From IMG/VR virus record IMGVR_UViG_3300020469_003050, positions 278,608 through 342,607 of that record: 64,000 nt of DNA; one strand, 5' to 3'. This document shows, piece by piece, positions 39,756 through 46,675 of the stretch (its first letter is position 1; every line of letters starts with the position of its first letter). The notes under the pieces are model-generated. The model saw only the letters and a list, made by a program, of their open reading frames with translations, was not told where the DNA came from and ran no database searches. The position numbers were made by a program, and so were the translations under genes. Origin of the DNA: a virus.

Positions 39756-40928
39756 ATGCATATTGAAAATGAAATAAAATTAAACTACGATGATGTTCTA
39801 ATCAGACCTAAACGTAGTACATTAGGATCACGTAAAGCAGTTGACTTAGAACGTGGCTTTAATTTTCCAAATTATAAATCTTATGTAGCAAAAGATGTAT
39901 TGCCAGACGGATATCCTGTAGTTGAAAAACAAGATAAAGATTTTCGTGGTGTTCCTATTATTGCAAGTAATATGGATGGTGTTGGTACATTTGAAATGGC
40001 TGATAAATTAGCTGAACAGAAAATTATGACATGCCTAGTCAAAACATATTCAGTAGATGAACTTGTCAGTTTTTATGATGGTGACATAGATAGTAAAAGA
40101 AAAGATTTTGTAGCATATTCTATGGGCATTACTGAAAATGATGAACAAAAATTTAAAGTAGTATATCAACAAACATCAAATATTAAATATGTTTGCATTG
40201 ATGTAGCAAATGGATATTCAGAAAGATTTATAGACTTTGTAAGAGAGTTTAGAATGAATTATCCTCATGTAGTAATTATTGCAGGTAATGTAGTTACTGC
40301 TGACCAGACACAGGAGTTAATCTTAAATGGAGCAGATATCGTTAAAGTGGGTATTGGTCCTGGCAGTGTTTGTACTACAAGGATACAAACTGGTGTGGGT
40401 TATCCTCAATTATCGGCAGTTATGGAGTGTGCCGATGCCGCTCATGGTCTTAATGGACATATTATTGCTGATGGCGGTTGTACTTGTCCTGGTGATGTAG
40501 CAAAAGCATTTGCCGGCGGAGCAGATTATGTTATGTTAGGTGGAATGTTAGCAGGACATGATGAGGGTGGAGGCAAAATTGTTACTAAACATATTGCAAC
40601 AGGTGGAGCATACAAAACATCTGAAGGAACATTTGTTCCTTATTTCGAAGAACAGAATTTTATTCAGTTTTATGGAATGAGTTCAGATGCGGCTAACACA
40701 AAACATTTTGGTGGTCTTAAAGATTATCGTGCTAGTGAAGGTCGTGAAGTGTTAGTTCCATATAGAGGAAATGTAGAAAACACAATACAGACTATTTTAG
40801 GTGGCATTCGTTCAACTTGCACTTATGCAGGTGCAAAAAGGTTGAAACATTTATCAAAATGTGCTACATTTGTTAGAACAAATAGTCAGTTTAATAGAAC
40901 ATATGAATCAACAACAACAAAAATGTGA
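39756..40928 (+). CDS. guaC: GMP reductase (IMPDH/GMPR family)
   Basis: 390 residues. [13 protein letters not shown] at the start, [21 protein letters not shown] with the catalytic Cys, and [26 protein letters not shown] split over the phosphate site. The absence of CBS domains and the CTCPGD block favour GMP reductase (GMP to IMP) over IMP dehydrogenase. It feeds adenine nucleotide synthesis from host GMP. Confidence 0.88.
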   Translation: MHIENEIKLNYDDVLIRPKRSTLGSRKAVDLERGFNFPNYKSYVAKDVLPDGYPVVEKQDKDFRGVPIIASNMDGVGTFEMADKLAEQKIMTCLVKTYSVDELVSFYDGDIDSKRKDFVAYSMGITENDEQKFKVVYQQTSNIKYVCIDVANGYSERFIDFVREFRMNYPHVVIIAGNVVTADQTQELILNGADIVKVGIGPGSVCTTRIQTGVGYPQLSAVMECADAAHGLNGHIIADGGCTCPGDVAKAFAGGADYVMLGGMLAGHDEGGGKIVTKHIATGGAYKTSEGTFVPYFEEQNFIQFYGMSSDAANTKHFGGLKDYRASEGREVLVPYRGNVENTIQTILGGIRSTCTYAGAKRLKHLSKCATFVRTNSQFNRTYESTTTKM

Positions 40929-41191
40929 TGGGTAGATACAGAGTAAACATTGCTAAATCTAATACAGATATAGGGGTAGGGCTTCCATATACTGTCGTAG
41001 CACAGATATTACCAGAAAGTGATGCTGAGGAGTTAGATAATAGCAACGATGTAATTAAGTTGTTTAGAACAGACTTGTCAGGAAGTTATTCACAACAAGA
41101 CATATCTTGTCACATTGATAATTATACAAGAATAGCAACAATACGATTTAGAAACGAAAAGGATTGTGCAGATTTCTTAATGAGGTATTAA
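40928..41191 (+). CDS. Hypothetical protein, 87 aa
   Basis: ATG 40928 overlaps the reductase stop as TGATG; GTG 40925 is also possible. Mixed alpha/beta, with VGLPYTVVAQILPESDAEE. Not recognised. Confidence 0.55.
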   Translation: MGRYRVNIAKSNTDIGVGLPYTVVAQILPESDAEELDNSNDVIKLFRTDLSGSYSQQDISCHIDNYTRIATIRFRNEKDCADFLMRY

Positions 41192-41539
41192 ATGCTATTT
41201 CAAATATTATTAACCTTAGCATTATTTTTAACAGTTACAACAATCGTATACAGATTAGTAGGGTTTAGAAAAATTATTGAATGTGTCAAAATGTATGGCA
41301 CAAAAAAGTATTGGGTTAACTATAATATCGTAGAGGCGTCAGCCTGGTATGCAAAAGCATTAGTTATTTTGCCTGCATTATTATACGGTATTGAAGTTTG
41401 GCAATTTCATTTTTTAACACTTTTTACAAGCAGTCTTTTAATATGGGCTAGTAGAGAAAAAGGATTACCTACGTTAGTAATCTTTAATACTTTATGGTTA
41501 GGTATTTCTAGTATTGTTATTGTGAGAAATATAATATAG
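41192..41539 (+). CDS. Membrane protein, 115 aa
   Basis: Four hydrophobic segments (about 3-22, 48-64, 68-84, 92-112). It begins directly after the previous stop. Unknown role. Confidence 0.6.
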   Translation: MLFQILLTLALFLTVTTIVYRLVGFRKIIECVKMYGTKKYWVNYNIVEASAWYAKALVILPALLYGIEVWQFHFLTLFTSSLLIWASREKGLPTLVIFNTLWLGISSIVIVRNII

Positions 41540-41550
41540 AAAGGTACACT

Positions 41551-41781
41551 ATGGAGTTTAATGAAGGAATATTCAAAACATTAAAAGAATTAGCATTAAA
41601 AAGCGATTCATTAACACTTGCATTGATTTATACTTGCGGTCATGTCATTATTGCGATGTCAGTTGTTTCAATAATGACAAATGCATCTTTATGGGAAGCA
41701 GGCGCAGTAGCACTTATTGAACCAGCTATTAATGGTGTTTGGTTTTATGTGTTGCACAAACTTTGGAAAAAGTTTGCATGA
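41551..41781 (+). CDS. DUF2061 membrane protein, second copy
   Basis: 76 residues. TLALIYTCGHVIIAMSVVSI and EPAINGVWFYVLHKLWKKF match the DUF2061 two-helix layout. Less typical than the copy at 21217. It overlaps sufE as ATGA. Confidence 0.75.
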   Translation: MEFNEGIFKTLKELALKSDSLTLALIYTCGHVIIAMSVVSIMTNASLWEAGAVALIEPAINGVWFYVLHKLWKKFA

Positions 41782-42173
41782 AAATAAATGAATGGGCAGA
41801 CAATTTAAATCTTTTTGATGATGGCAATGAGAGATTGGTCTATCTAATAGAACTTGCAAAAAAATCTACTACACTACCATATGAATTAAGAACTGATGAT
41901 AGACTTGTAGGTGGGTGTATGTCAAAGATTTGGATTGATGTAGGCGTAGTAGAAGATAAAGTAAAAGTGTATTATGATAGTGATGCAATGATTACAAAAG
42001 GTATCACTAGTATTGTTGCAGATTGTTTTTCAGATATACCAGTTGAAGAGGCAAAAGAAATCAAGCATGAAGATTTTCAAAGTTTAAACATTCAACAATT
42101 ATTATCACAACAACGTAGAAATGGATTAGGAAATTTAATTGAAACTATAAGACAAAAGGTACACGTATTATGA
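41778..42173 (+). CDS. sufE: SufE-like sulfur acceptor
   Basis: 131 residues from ATG 41778, which overlaps the DUF2061 stop. LVGGCMSKIWI carries the persulfide-accepting Cys, as in VxGCxSxVW of SufE. SufE takes sulfur from the cysteine desulfurase SufS for Fe-S cluster assembly. It would support the phage ferredoxin and radical SAM protein using host SufS and scaffold. Confidence 0.88.
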   Translation: MKINEWADNLNLFDDGNERLVYLIELAKKSTTLPYELRTDDRLVGGCMSKIWIDVGVVEDKVKVYYDSDAMITKGITSIVADCFSDIPVEEAKEIKHEDFQSLNIQQLLSQQRRNGLGNLIETIRQKVHVL

Positions 42174-42580
42174 GAATAGGATTTACATGTAGTAGTTTTG
42201 ACTTGTTACACGCAGGTCATACATTAATGCTTGAAGAGGCAAAAGCACAATGCGATTATCTTATTGTAGGATTGCAAACAGACCCTTCAATAGATAGACC
42301 AACAAAGAATAAACCCGTACAGACAGTTGTTGAAAGATATTTACAATTACGTGCATGTAAATACGTAGATGAGATTATTCCATATGGTACTGAACAAGAC
42401 TTAGAAGATATTCTTTCAGGTATGGATATTGATGTAAGGATTTTAGGTGTAGAATATAGAGACAAAGATTTTACAGGTCGTGATATCTGTAAAAAACGTG
42501 AGATAGAAATACATTTTAATGAACGTGACCATAGGTTTAGTTCAAGTGATTTACGTATGAGGGTAACAAAATGCAAATGA
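42170..42580 (+). CDS. Glycerol-3-phosphate-cytidylyltransferase-like protein
   Basis: 136 residues. FTCSSFDLLHAGH is the HxGH block and FSSSDLRMRV the second signature, as in TagD. It forms CDP-linked intermediates from CTP. The substrate could be a sugar or ethanolamine phosphate. Overlaps sufE and the cupin gene. Confidence 0.85.
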   Translation: MRIGFTCSSFDLLHAGHTLMLEEAKAQCDYLIVGLQTDPSIDRPTKNKPVQTVVERYLQLRACKYVDEIIPYGTEQDLEDILSGMDIDVRILGVEYRDKDFTGRDICKKREIEIHFNERDHRFSSSDLRMRVTKCK

Positions 42581-42900
42581 ATTTATGGGAAATTGATGGG
42601 CAGATAGTAAAGGAAGACGATAGATACGTAGTAAAAGATAATACTTTACTAAAAAATTTAATAGTTAGTTCAACTACATTACATTCAGGTAAATCTACCA
42701 GTGGACATAAACATGAAGGACAAGAAGAAGTTTATATGTTTTTAAAAGGTCATGGTACTATGGAACTTGATGATAAAGAATTACATGTCATTGAAGGTGA
42801 TTGTGTACTGATTGAAGATGGTGTTTTTCATCGTGTACATAATAACGGTTCGGGTGATTTGTATTTTGTATGTGTATTTGATGGCGGGCGAAATCATTAA
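42571..42900 (+). CDS. Cupin-domain protein
   Basis: 109 residues forming a single cupin barrel. GHKHEGQEEVYMFLKGHG has the first His/His/Glu metal set and VFHRVHNNG the second His. This resembles sugar-phosphate isomerase or metal-binding small cupins. It sits between the cytidylyltransferase and a lipoprotein, consistent with sugar metabolism. Confidence 0.83.
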   Translation: MQMNLWEIDGQIVKEDDRYVVKDNTLLKNLIVSSTTLHSGKSTSGHKHEGQEEVYMFLKGHGTMELDDKELHVIEGDCVLIEDGVFHRVHNNGSGDLYFVCVFDGGRNH

Positions 42901-43058
42901 TGAAAATACTCTTAGTTGTGATGATATTATTAGTCAGTGCTTGTGCCACACCTAAGACAGAAAAAGAAAAGAAGGACAGAACAACATTACAAGTAATTAA
43001 AATTATAGGATGTGTTGTTGCTCCTCATATACCAGTATGTATAACACCAGGTAAGTAA
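42900..43058 (+). CDS. Small lipoprotein, 52 aa
   Basis: Signal with lipobox LVSAC, so Cys 15 would be lipidated. The mature part starts with a charged stretch (TEKEKKDRTT) and ends with two more Cys. TAATG overlap with the cupin gene. Confidence 0.6.
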   Translation: MKILLVVMILLVSACATPKTEKEKKDRTTLQVIKIIGCVVAPHIPVCITPGK

Positions 43059-43059
43059 G

Positions 43060-44007
43060 ATGAATATATTTGTAAACTATGAAGCAGGGTCAGGTGGTGA
43101 CTTTTTAAAAATAGCATTGTGGTTTTTATTGAATCCAGAGATTAAAGTAGATTGGAAAAATTTAGATAATATGGATATCCCAATCTTCAATTATTGTAAC
43201 GAACCTGTAGACGGTCTTAAGATAACTGTAACACATGAACCTTATGGTGAATATCTACTATGTTCATTAATGGACGATGGGTCTGTAAAACCTAGTACAG
43301 TTTTAGCTGGTCACGATATAATTGATTTCGGTACGTCTTATCAAAATCAAGTTAGAAATATTCGTGTACATGAAATAGCAATGCTTTATGCTGATGTAAA
43401 TAATATAACAAAGAAAGAAGCACTTGTTAGATTATCAAGGGCACAGGTAAAAAATCAACCACGTAAAGTGAAAGAAGCTATTAAGAAAAGGAATTTTGAA
43501 CATACAGTTTTAGGCGGACATTGGAGTTTTAGTGTAGGGTCAAGGTTAGAAGATATAAATGAATTTTATAAAAGTGTTGTAGGCAAAACATTTAATAGGG
43601 TTATAACTATATTACCTAGTAAACCAAGTGAGCAAATTATGATAAGACACTTGGACTACATTAAAAATAATGGAGTAGAAAATAGACAAGTAATAAATGA
43701 TTCATATAATAACTTAAGAAATATGATTGAGTTGATGAGAAATTATACAACTGCAAAAGAAATGTCTAAACATTATGGTTATAATATAATAACATTTAGT
43801 GAATTGCATTGCTCAAGTGCATTAGACTTGGCAAAAAAGTTAGCAACACACATAGAAGGAATAAAGGTTAATGAGACTTATTTAGAGTTTCATAAAAGAT
43901 ATTCAGAGTTAAACAATATACCATCACTATTAAAGAGTAATAAACTAAAAATATGTGATGATGTAATTGGTAGCTTTATGAAGGAGGTAGACGAATGGGT
44001 ATTATAA
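43060..44007 (+). CDS. Hypothetical protein, 315 aa
   Basis: The N terminus NYEAGSGGDFLKIALWFLL resembles the opening strand and loop of phage sulfotransferase-like proteins. A long helical middle follows. No second motif clinches this. Overlaps the FNR gene by 13 bases. Confidence 0.6.
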   Translation: MNIFVNYEAGSGGDFLKIALWFLLNPEIKVDWKNLDNMDIPIFNYCNEPVDGLKITVTHEPYGEYLLCSLMDDGSVKPSTVLAGHDIIDFGTSYQNQVRNIRVHEIAMLYADVNNITKKEALVRLSRAQVKNQPRKVKEAIKKRNFEHTVLGGHWSFSVGSRLEDINEFYKSVVGKTFNRVITILPSKPSEQIMIRHLDYIKNNGVENRQVINDSYNNLRNMIELMRNYTTAKEMSKHYGYNIITFSELHCSSALDLAKKLATHIEGIKVNETYLEFHKRYSELNNIPSLLKSNKLKICDDVIGSFMKEVDEWVL

Positions 44008-44780
44008 AAGAAAAAGTTTTAGAAGTAAAACATTACACAGACAAGTTGATGCATTTTAAAACTACACGTGCTCCTGGAACTAGATTCCGTGATGGAGAAT
44101 TTTTAATGATTGGATTAGATAATTGGTCAGAGAAGTTACAAAAGAATAAACCAATTATGAGAGCATATTCAGTTGCATCACCAAACTATGAAGAATACAT
44201 GGAATGGTTCTCAATTAAGGTACCAAATGGACCATTAACAAGTAGATTACAACATATAAAACCAGGTGACGAAATACTTGTTAATGATAAATCAGTTGGT
44301 ACATTAGTTATGCCAAATCTAAAACCTGGCAGAAATTTATATCTACTTGCTACTGGTACTGGTGTTGCACCATTTATGAGTTTAGTAAGGGGAATAGAAA
44401 CATACGAAGACTTTGATAATGTAATCTTGGTATGGGGAACTAGAACAGTAAAAGAACTTGCATATAAAGAATTTTTGGAAGGGTTGAATGAACATGAGAT
44501 ATGGGGAGAAATAACTCAAGGTAAGTTTAAATTTTATCCTACAGTGACACGTGAAGAATTCGAAAACACAGGCAGAGTAACAACTGCTATGTATGAAAAC
44601 AAAGTACAAGATAAATTAGGATTACCTAAATTAGATAAAGAACACGATAGAGTTATGATATGTGGCTCAATGCCAATGAATGTTGAATTGAAAGAATACT
44701 TAGAAGGATTAGGTTTCGAAGAAGGAAGTAATAGAGTCCAAGGCGAGTATGTATTAGAGAAAGCATTTGTAGAGAAATGA
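43995..44780 (+). CDS. fpr: Ferredoxin-NADP+ reductase
   Basis: 261 residues, the bacterial Fpr size. RAYSVASPNY binds FAD, LATGTGVAPFMSL the NADP pyrophosphate, MICGSMPMN near the end the nicotinamide, and the C terminus EKAFVEK is family-typical. It passes electrons between NADPH and ferredoxin or flavodoxin. Likely partner of the FdxA-type ferredoxin at 2909. Confidence 0.93.
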   Translation: MGIIKEKVLEVKHYTDKLMHFKTTRAPGTRFRDGEFLMIGLDNWSEKLQKNKPIMRAYSVASPNYEEYMEWFSIKVPNGPLTSRLQHIKPGDEILVNDKSVGTLVMPNLKPGRNLYLLATGTGVAPFMSLVRGIETYEDFDNVILVWGTRTVKELAYKEFLEGLNEHEIWGEITQGKFKFYPTVTREEFENTGRVTTAMYENKVQDKLGLPKLDKEHDRVMICGSMPMNVELKEYLEGLGFEEGSNRVQGEYVLEKAFVEK

Positions 44781-44813
44781 TAAGTACATACATTAGAAAG
44801 GATAAAAGGACTT

Positions 44814-45056
44814 ATGAAAGCAACAGTATACAGTAAAAACGCATGTGGGTATTGCGTACAAGCAAAGAATTTATTAAAAATGAAGGGTATCGACATTACA
44901 GAATATAATATACAATTAGACAACGATGCCCGTGTAAAGCTATTTGAAGAATGTAGTAAGATTAATGTAGTTCCAAGAACCGCACCTCAAATATGGTTAG
45001 ACGATGAATACATCGGTGGTTTCCATGAATTACAGAAACATTTTGAAAATGCATGA
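44814..45056 (+). CDS. Glutaredoxin
   Basis: 80 residues. Redox motif CGYC at 11-14, the TAPQIW cis-Pro loop near residue 57, and GGFHEL near the end. It reduces disulfides with glutathione, for instance for ribonucleotide reductase. GAAAGGATAAAAGG precedes the start. Confidence 0.93.
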   Translation: MKATVYSKNACGYCVQAKNLLKMKGIDITEYNIQLDNDARVKLFEECSKINVVPRTAPQIWLDDEYIGGFHELQKHFENA

Positions 45057-45672
45057 TTATACTTTCTTAACAGGTGCACCAGGATCAAGATGGTCTGGTG
45101 TTGCACAAATCATTTCAGAGAACTTCAATTATAACAATTCAGATGAAACAGACTGGAGAGTTTACAAGCATGGAGAATTCTCAGGTCATAGAGGAGCCTA
45201 TTGGGGTCCACATATGGAATTAGGGCAAAACTTTCATAGTCTTGAAAGAAATTACAATAATGATATCATAGGATTTAAGAAAGCATGTGATGTGGGATTT
45301 ATAGAACCCATTTCAGCAAAACCAAAGATGATTAAGTGTCACCAATTTGCTTACGGTTTAGATTGGTTAAATCAAAATATAGAAAATTCACAGATACTAA
45401 TAGTCAAAAGAGGAAACCAAGAATGCTTTGATTGGTGGCATGAAGCAGGTGGTTGGAATATATACTATCCAAAATATACATGGTATGTAGATGATAATCA
45501 TATGATGCATTATATTGAAGCAGAAAATAAACTATTAAATGAATTCGTTAAAAGAAATGGTGAATGGGAAGATTTCAATGAAGAATGGTTAACAGAAGAA
45601 TATGGTGAACATAATATTGAAATCGACAAAGACAAATATAGTGACGTAAAGGTTTGCCTAATTAAAACTTGA
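45049..45672 (+). CDS. Sulfotransferase-like P-loop protein
   Basis: 207 residues from ATG 45049, which overlaps the glutaredoxin stop; the longer frame from 45004 is unlikely. YTFLTGAPGSRWSGVAQII is the N-terminal loop seen in related marine-phage proteins, followed by many Trp, Tyr and His. Probable group-transfer enzyme with unknown acceptor. Confidence 0.6.
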   Translation: MHDYTFLTGAPGSRWSGVAQIISENFNYNNSDETDWRVYKHGEFSGHRGAYWGPHMELGQNFHSLERNYNNDIIGFKKACDVGFIEPISAKPKMIKCHQFAYGLDWLNQNIENSQILIVKRGNQECFDWWHEAGGWNIYYPKYTWYVDDNHMMHYIEAENKLLNEFVKRNGEWEDFNEEWLTEEYGEHNIEIDKDKYSDVKVCLIKT

Positions 45673-45696
45673 CATTATACAAAAAGGTGCTATATT
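45669..45696 (+). promoter_or_regulatory. sigma70-type promoter
   Basis: TTGACA 45669-45674, TATATT 45691-45696, spacing 16. The GTGCTATATT end matches the repeated early promoter family, without the CGAATC core. Confidence 0.75.
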
Positions 45697-45719
45697 AATA
45701 TATAATTACAAGGAGTATT

Positions 45720-46052
45720 ATGTACGAGTTCGAAAATGACGATATGATAGATGTTGAAGGTGTTGAACTTCAAGGGTATGTATCTACAACATACCAAAGA
45801 TTAGTTGACACATTTGGCGATCCTACTATAGGTAGTGATATGTCTGATGCTGAATGGGTCTTACAATTCAAAGTACCTCATGATACTGAGGGGTATAGCG
45901 AAGAAGTTGATTACATTGCGGCAACTATACACAAAATAGATGAGTGGGATGAAGATAACATTCCTGATGGAATATATAAATGGCATGTAAGTGGTTTCGA
46001 TGAGGAAGCACTTGATTGTGTCAAGGAAGTATTAGGCGAAGAAGATGAGTAA
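45720..46052 (+). CDS. Acidic phage protein, 110 aa
   Basis: DVEGVELQGYVSTTYQRLVDTFGDP, a distinctive start I associate with small proteins in many phages, then AEWVLQF and GIYKWHVSGF. Very acidic. Role unknown. Confidence 0.65.
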   Translation: MYEFENDDMIDVEGVELQGYVSTTYQRLVDTFGDPTIGSDMSDAEWVLQFKVPHDTEGYSEEVDYIAATIHKIDEWDEDNIPDGIYKWHVSGFDEEALDCVKEVLGEEDE

Positions 46053-46224
46053 AAAGAAAGCACATTTTTTATATCTTATTGACCATCCTGATGGCAATAA
46101 CGAAATGAAATTAATGACAGAATCAGAAGCGAAACATTATGCGTTGATACATGAAAGAGAAGTCTGGAATGTTCATAGTTCAATGGATTTAGAACCTGAT
46201 ATGCTTGAGCCTCAAAAACTATAA
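46045..46224 (+). CDS. Hypothetical protein, 59 aa
   Basis: Basic start (SKKKAHFLYLIDHPDGN) then acidic end. Overlaps the previous gene by eight bases. It is the last gene before a 450-base gene-free stretch. Confidence 0.55.
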   Translation: MSKKKAHFLYLIDHPDGNNEMKLMTESEAKHYALIHEREVWNVHSSMDLEPDMLEPQKL

Positions 46225-46274
46225 TATACAATATATTGTAAGTAAATTAATCCACAAATTGTAGTAAATACTTA

Positions 46275-46376
46275 TGCAGGCTTTTTGCCTGCACTTTAGT
46301 ACGGTGCTCCCTGCACCGTTCTCTAGTCCTCTTCGCCAACTGACCCGGTAGTAGCAATACTATCGGGTCTTTTTTT
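46275..46376 (+). terminator. Hairpin array ending in a strong terminator
   Basis: Three hairpins in a row: TGCAGGC/GCCTGCA (46275-46293), ACGGTGC/GCACCGT (46301-46319), and GACCCGGTAGTA-GCAA-TACTATCGGGTC (46342-46369). The last has a GNRA loop and is followed by T7, so it is a confident terminator. The first two may protect the RNA end or form a short untranslated RNA. Confidence 0.85.
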
Positions 46377-46406
46377 GCTTGTTTTCAAAGTGATTTCTAC
46401 GAAAAT

Positions 46407-46637
46407 AATAAATATTTGCATGGGAAATACAAGTAGTTTTCTGTTTTACAGTTTACTATCGCAACCCAACTGATATCGCATAATAGCGATTAAAATGAAT
46501 TATTGCGAAGTCCCTTCTCTTTATGAGGTGCAAAAGGTTCGAACCGTTATATTTGCATTGCAACAGTAACAGAGAGGTCTTCTATTCAGAATATAGGGTT
46601 GCACTTTGAGTGCAACCCACTGAAACATTAATCAGTG
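46407..46637 (+). ncRNA. Structured RNA or leader upstream of putA
   Basis: A gene-free region begins with the late-like AATAAATA (46407-46414). GCAACCC (46461-46467) can pair with GGGTTGC (46596-46602), enclosing ATCGC/GCGAT, TGCAAA/TTTGCA and GGTTCGAACC helices. The same GGGTTGC can instead form a perfect ten-pair hairpin, GGGTTGCACT-TTG-AGTGCAACCC (46596-46618). A CACTGA/TCAGTG hairpin follows. Two exclusive folds suggest a switch or a 6S-like rod. No known class recognised. Confidence 0.5.
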
Positions 46638-46642
46638 CGATA

Positions 46643-46650
46643 GATAAATA
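46643..46650 (+). promoter_or_regulatory. T4-type late promoter of putA
   Basis: GATAAATA 26 bases before the putA ATG, leaving room for the AGGGAAAG ribosome site. Confidence 0.65.
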
Positions 46651-46675
46651 CATACATAAGTAAAGCAGGGAAAGT

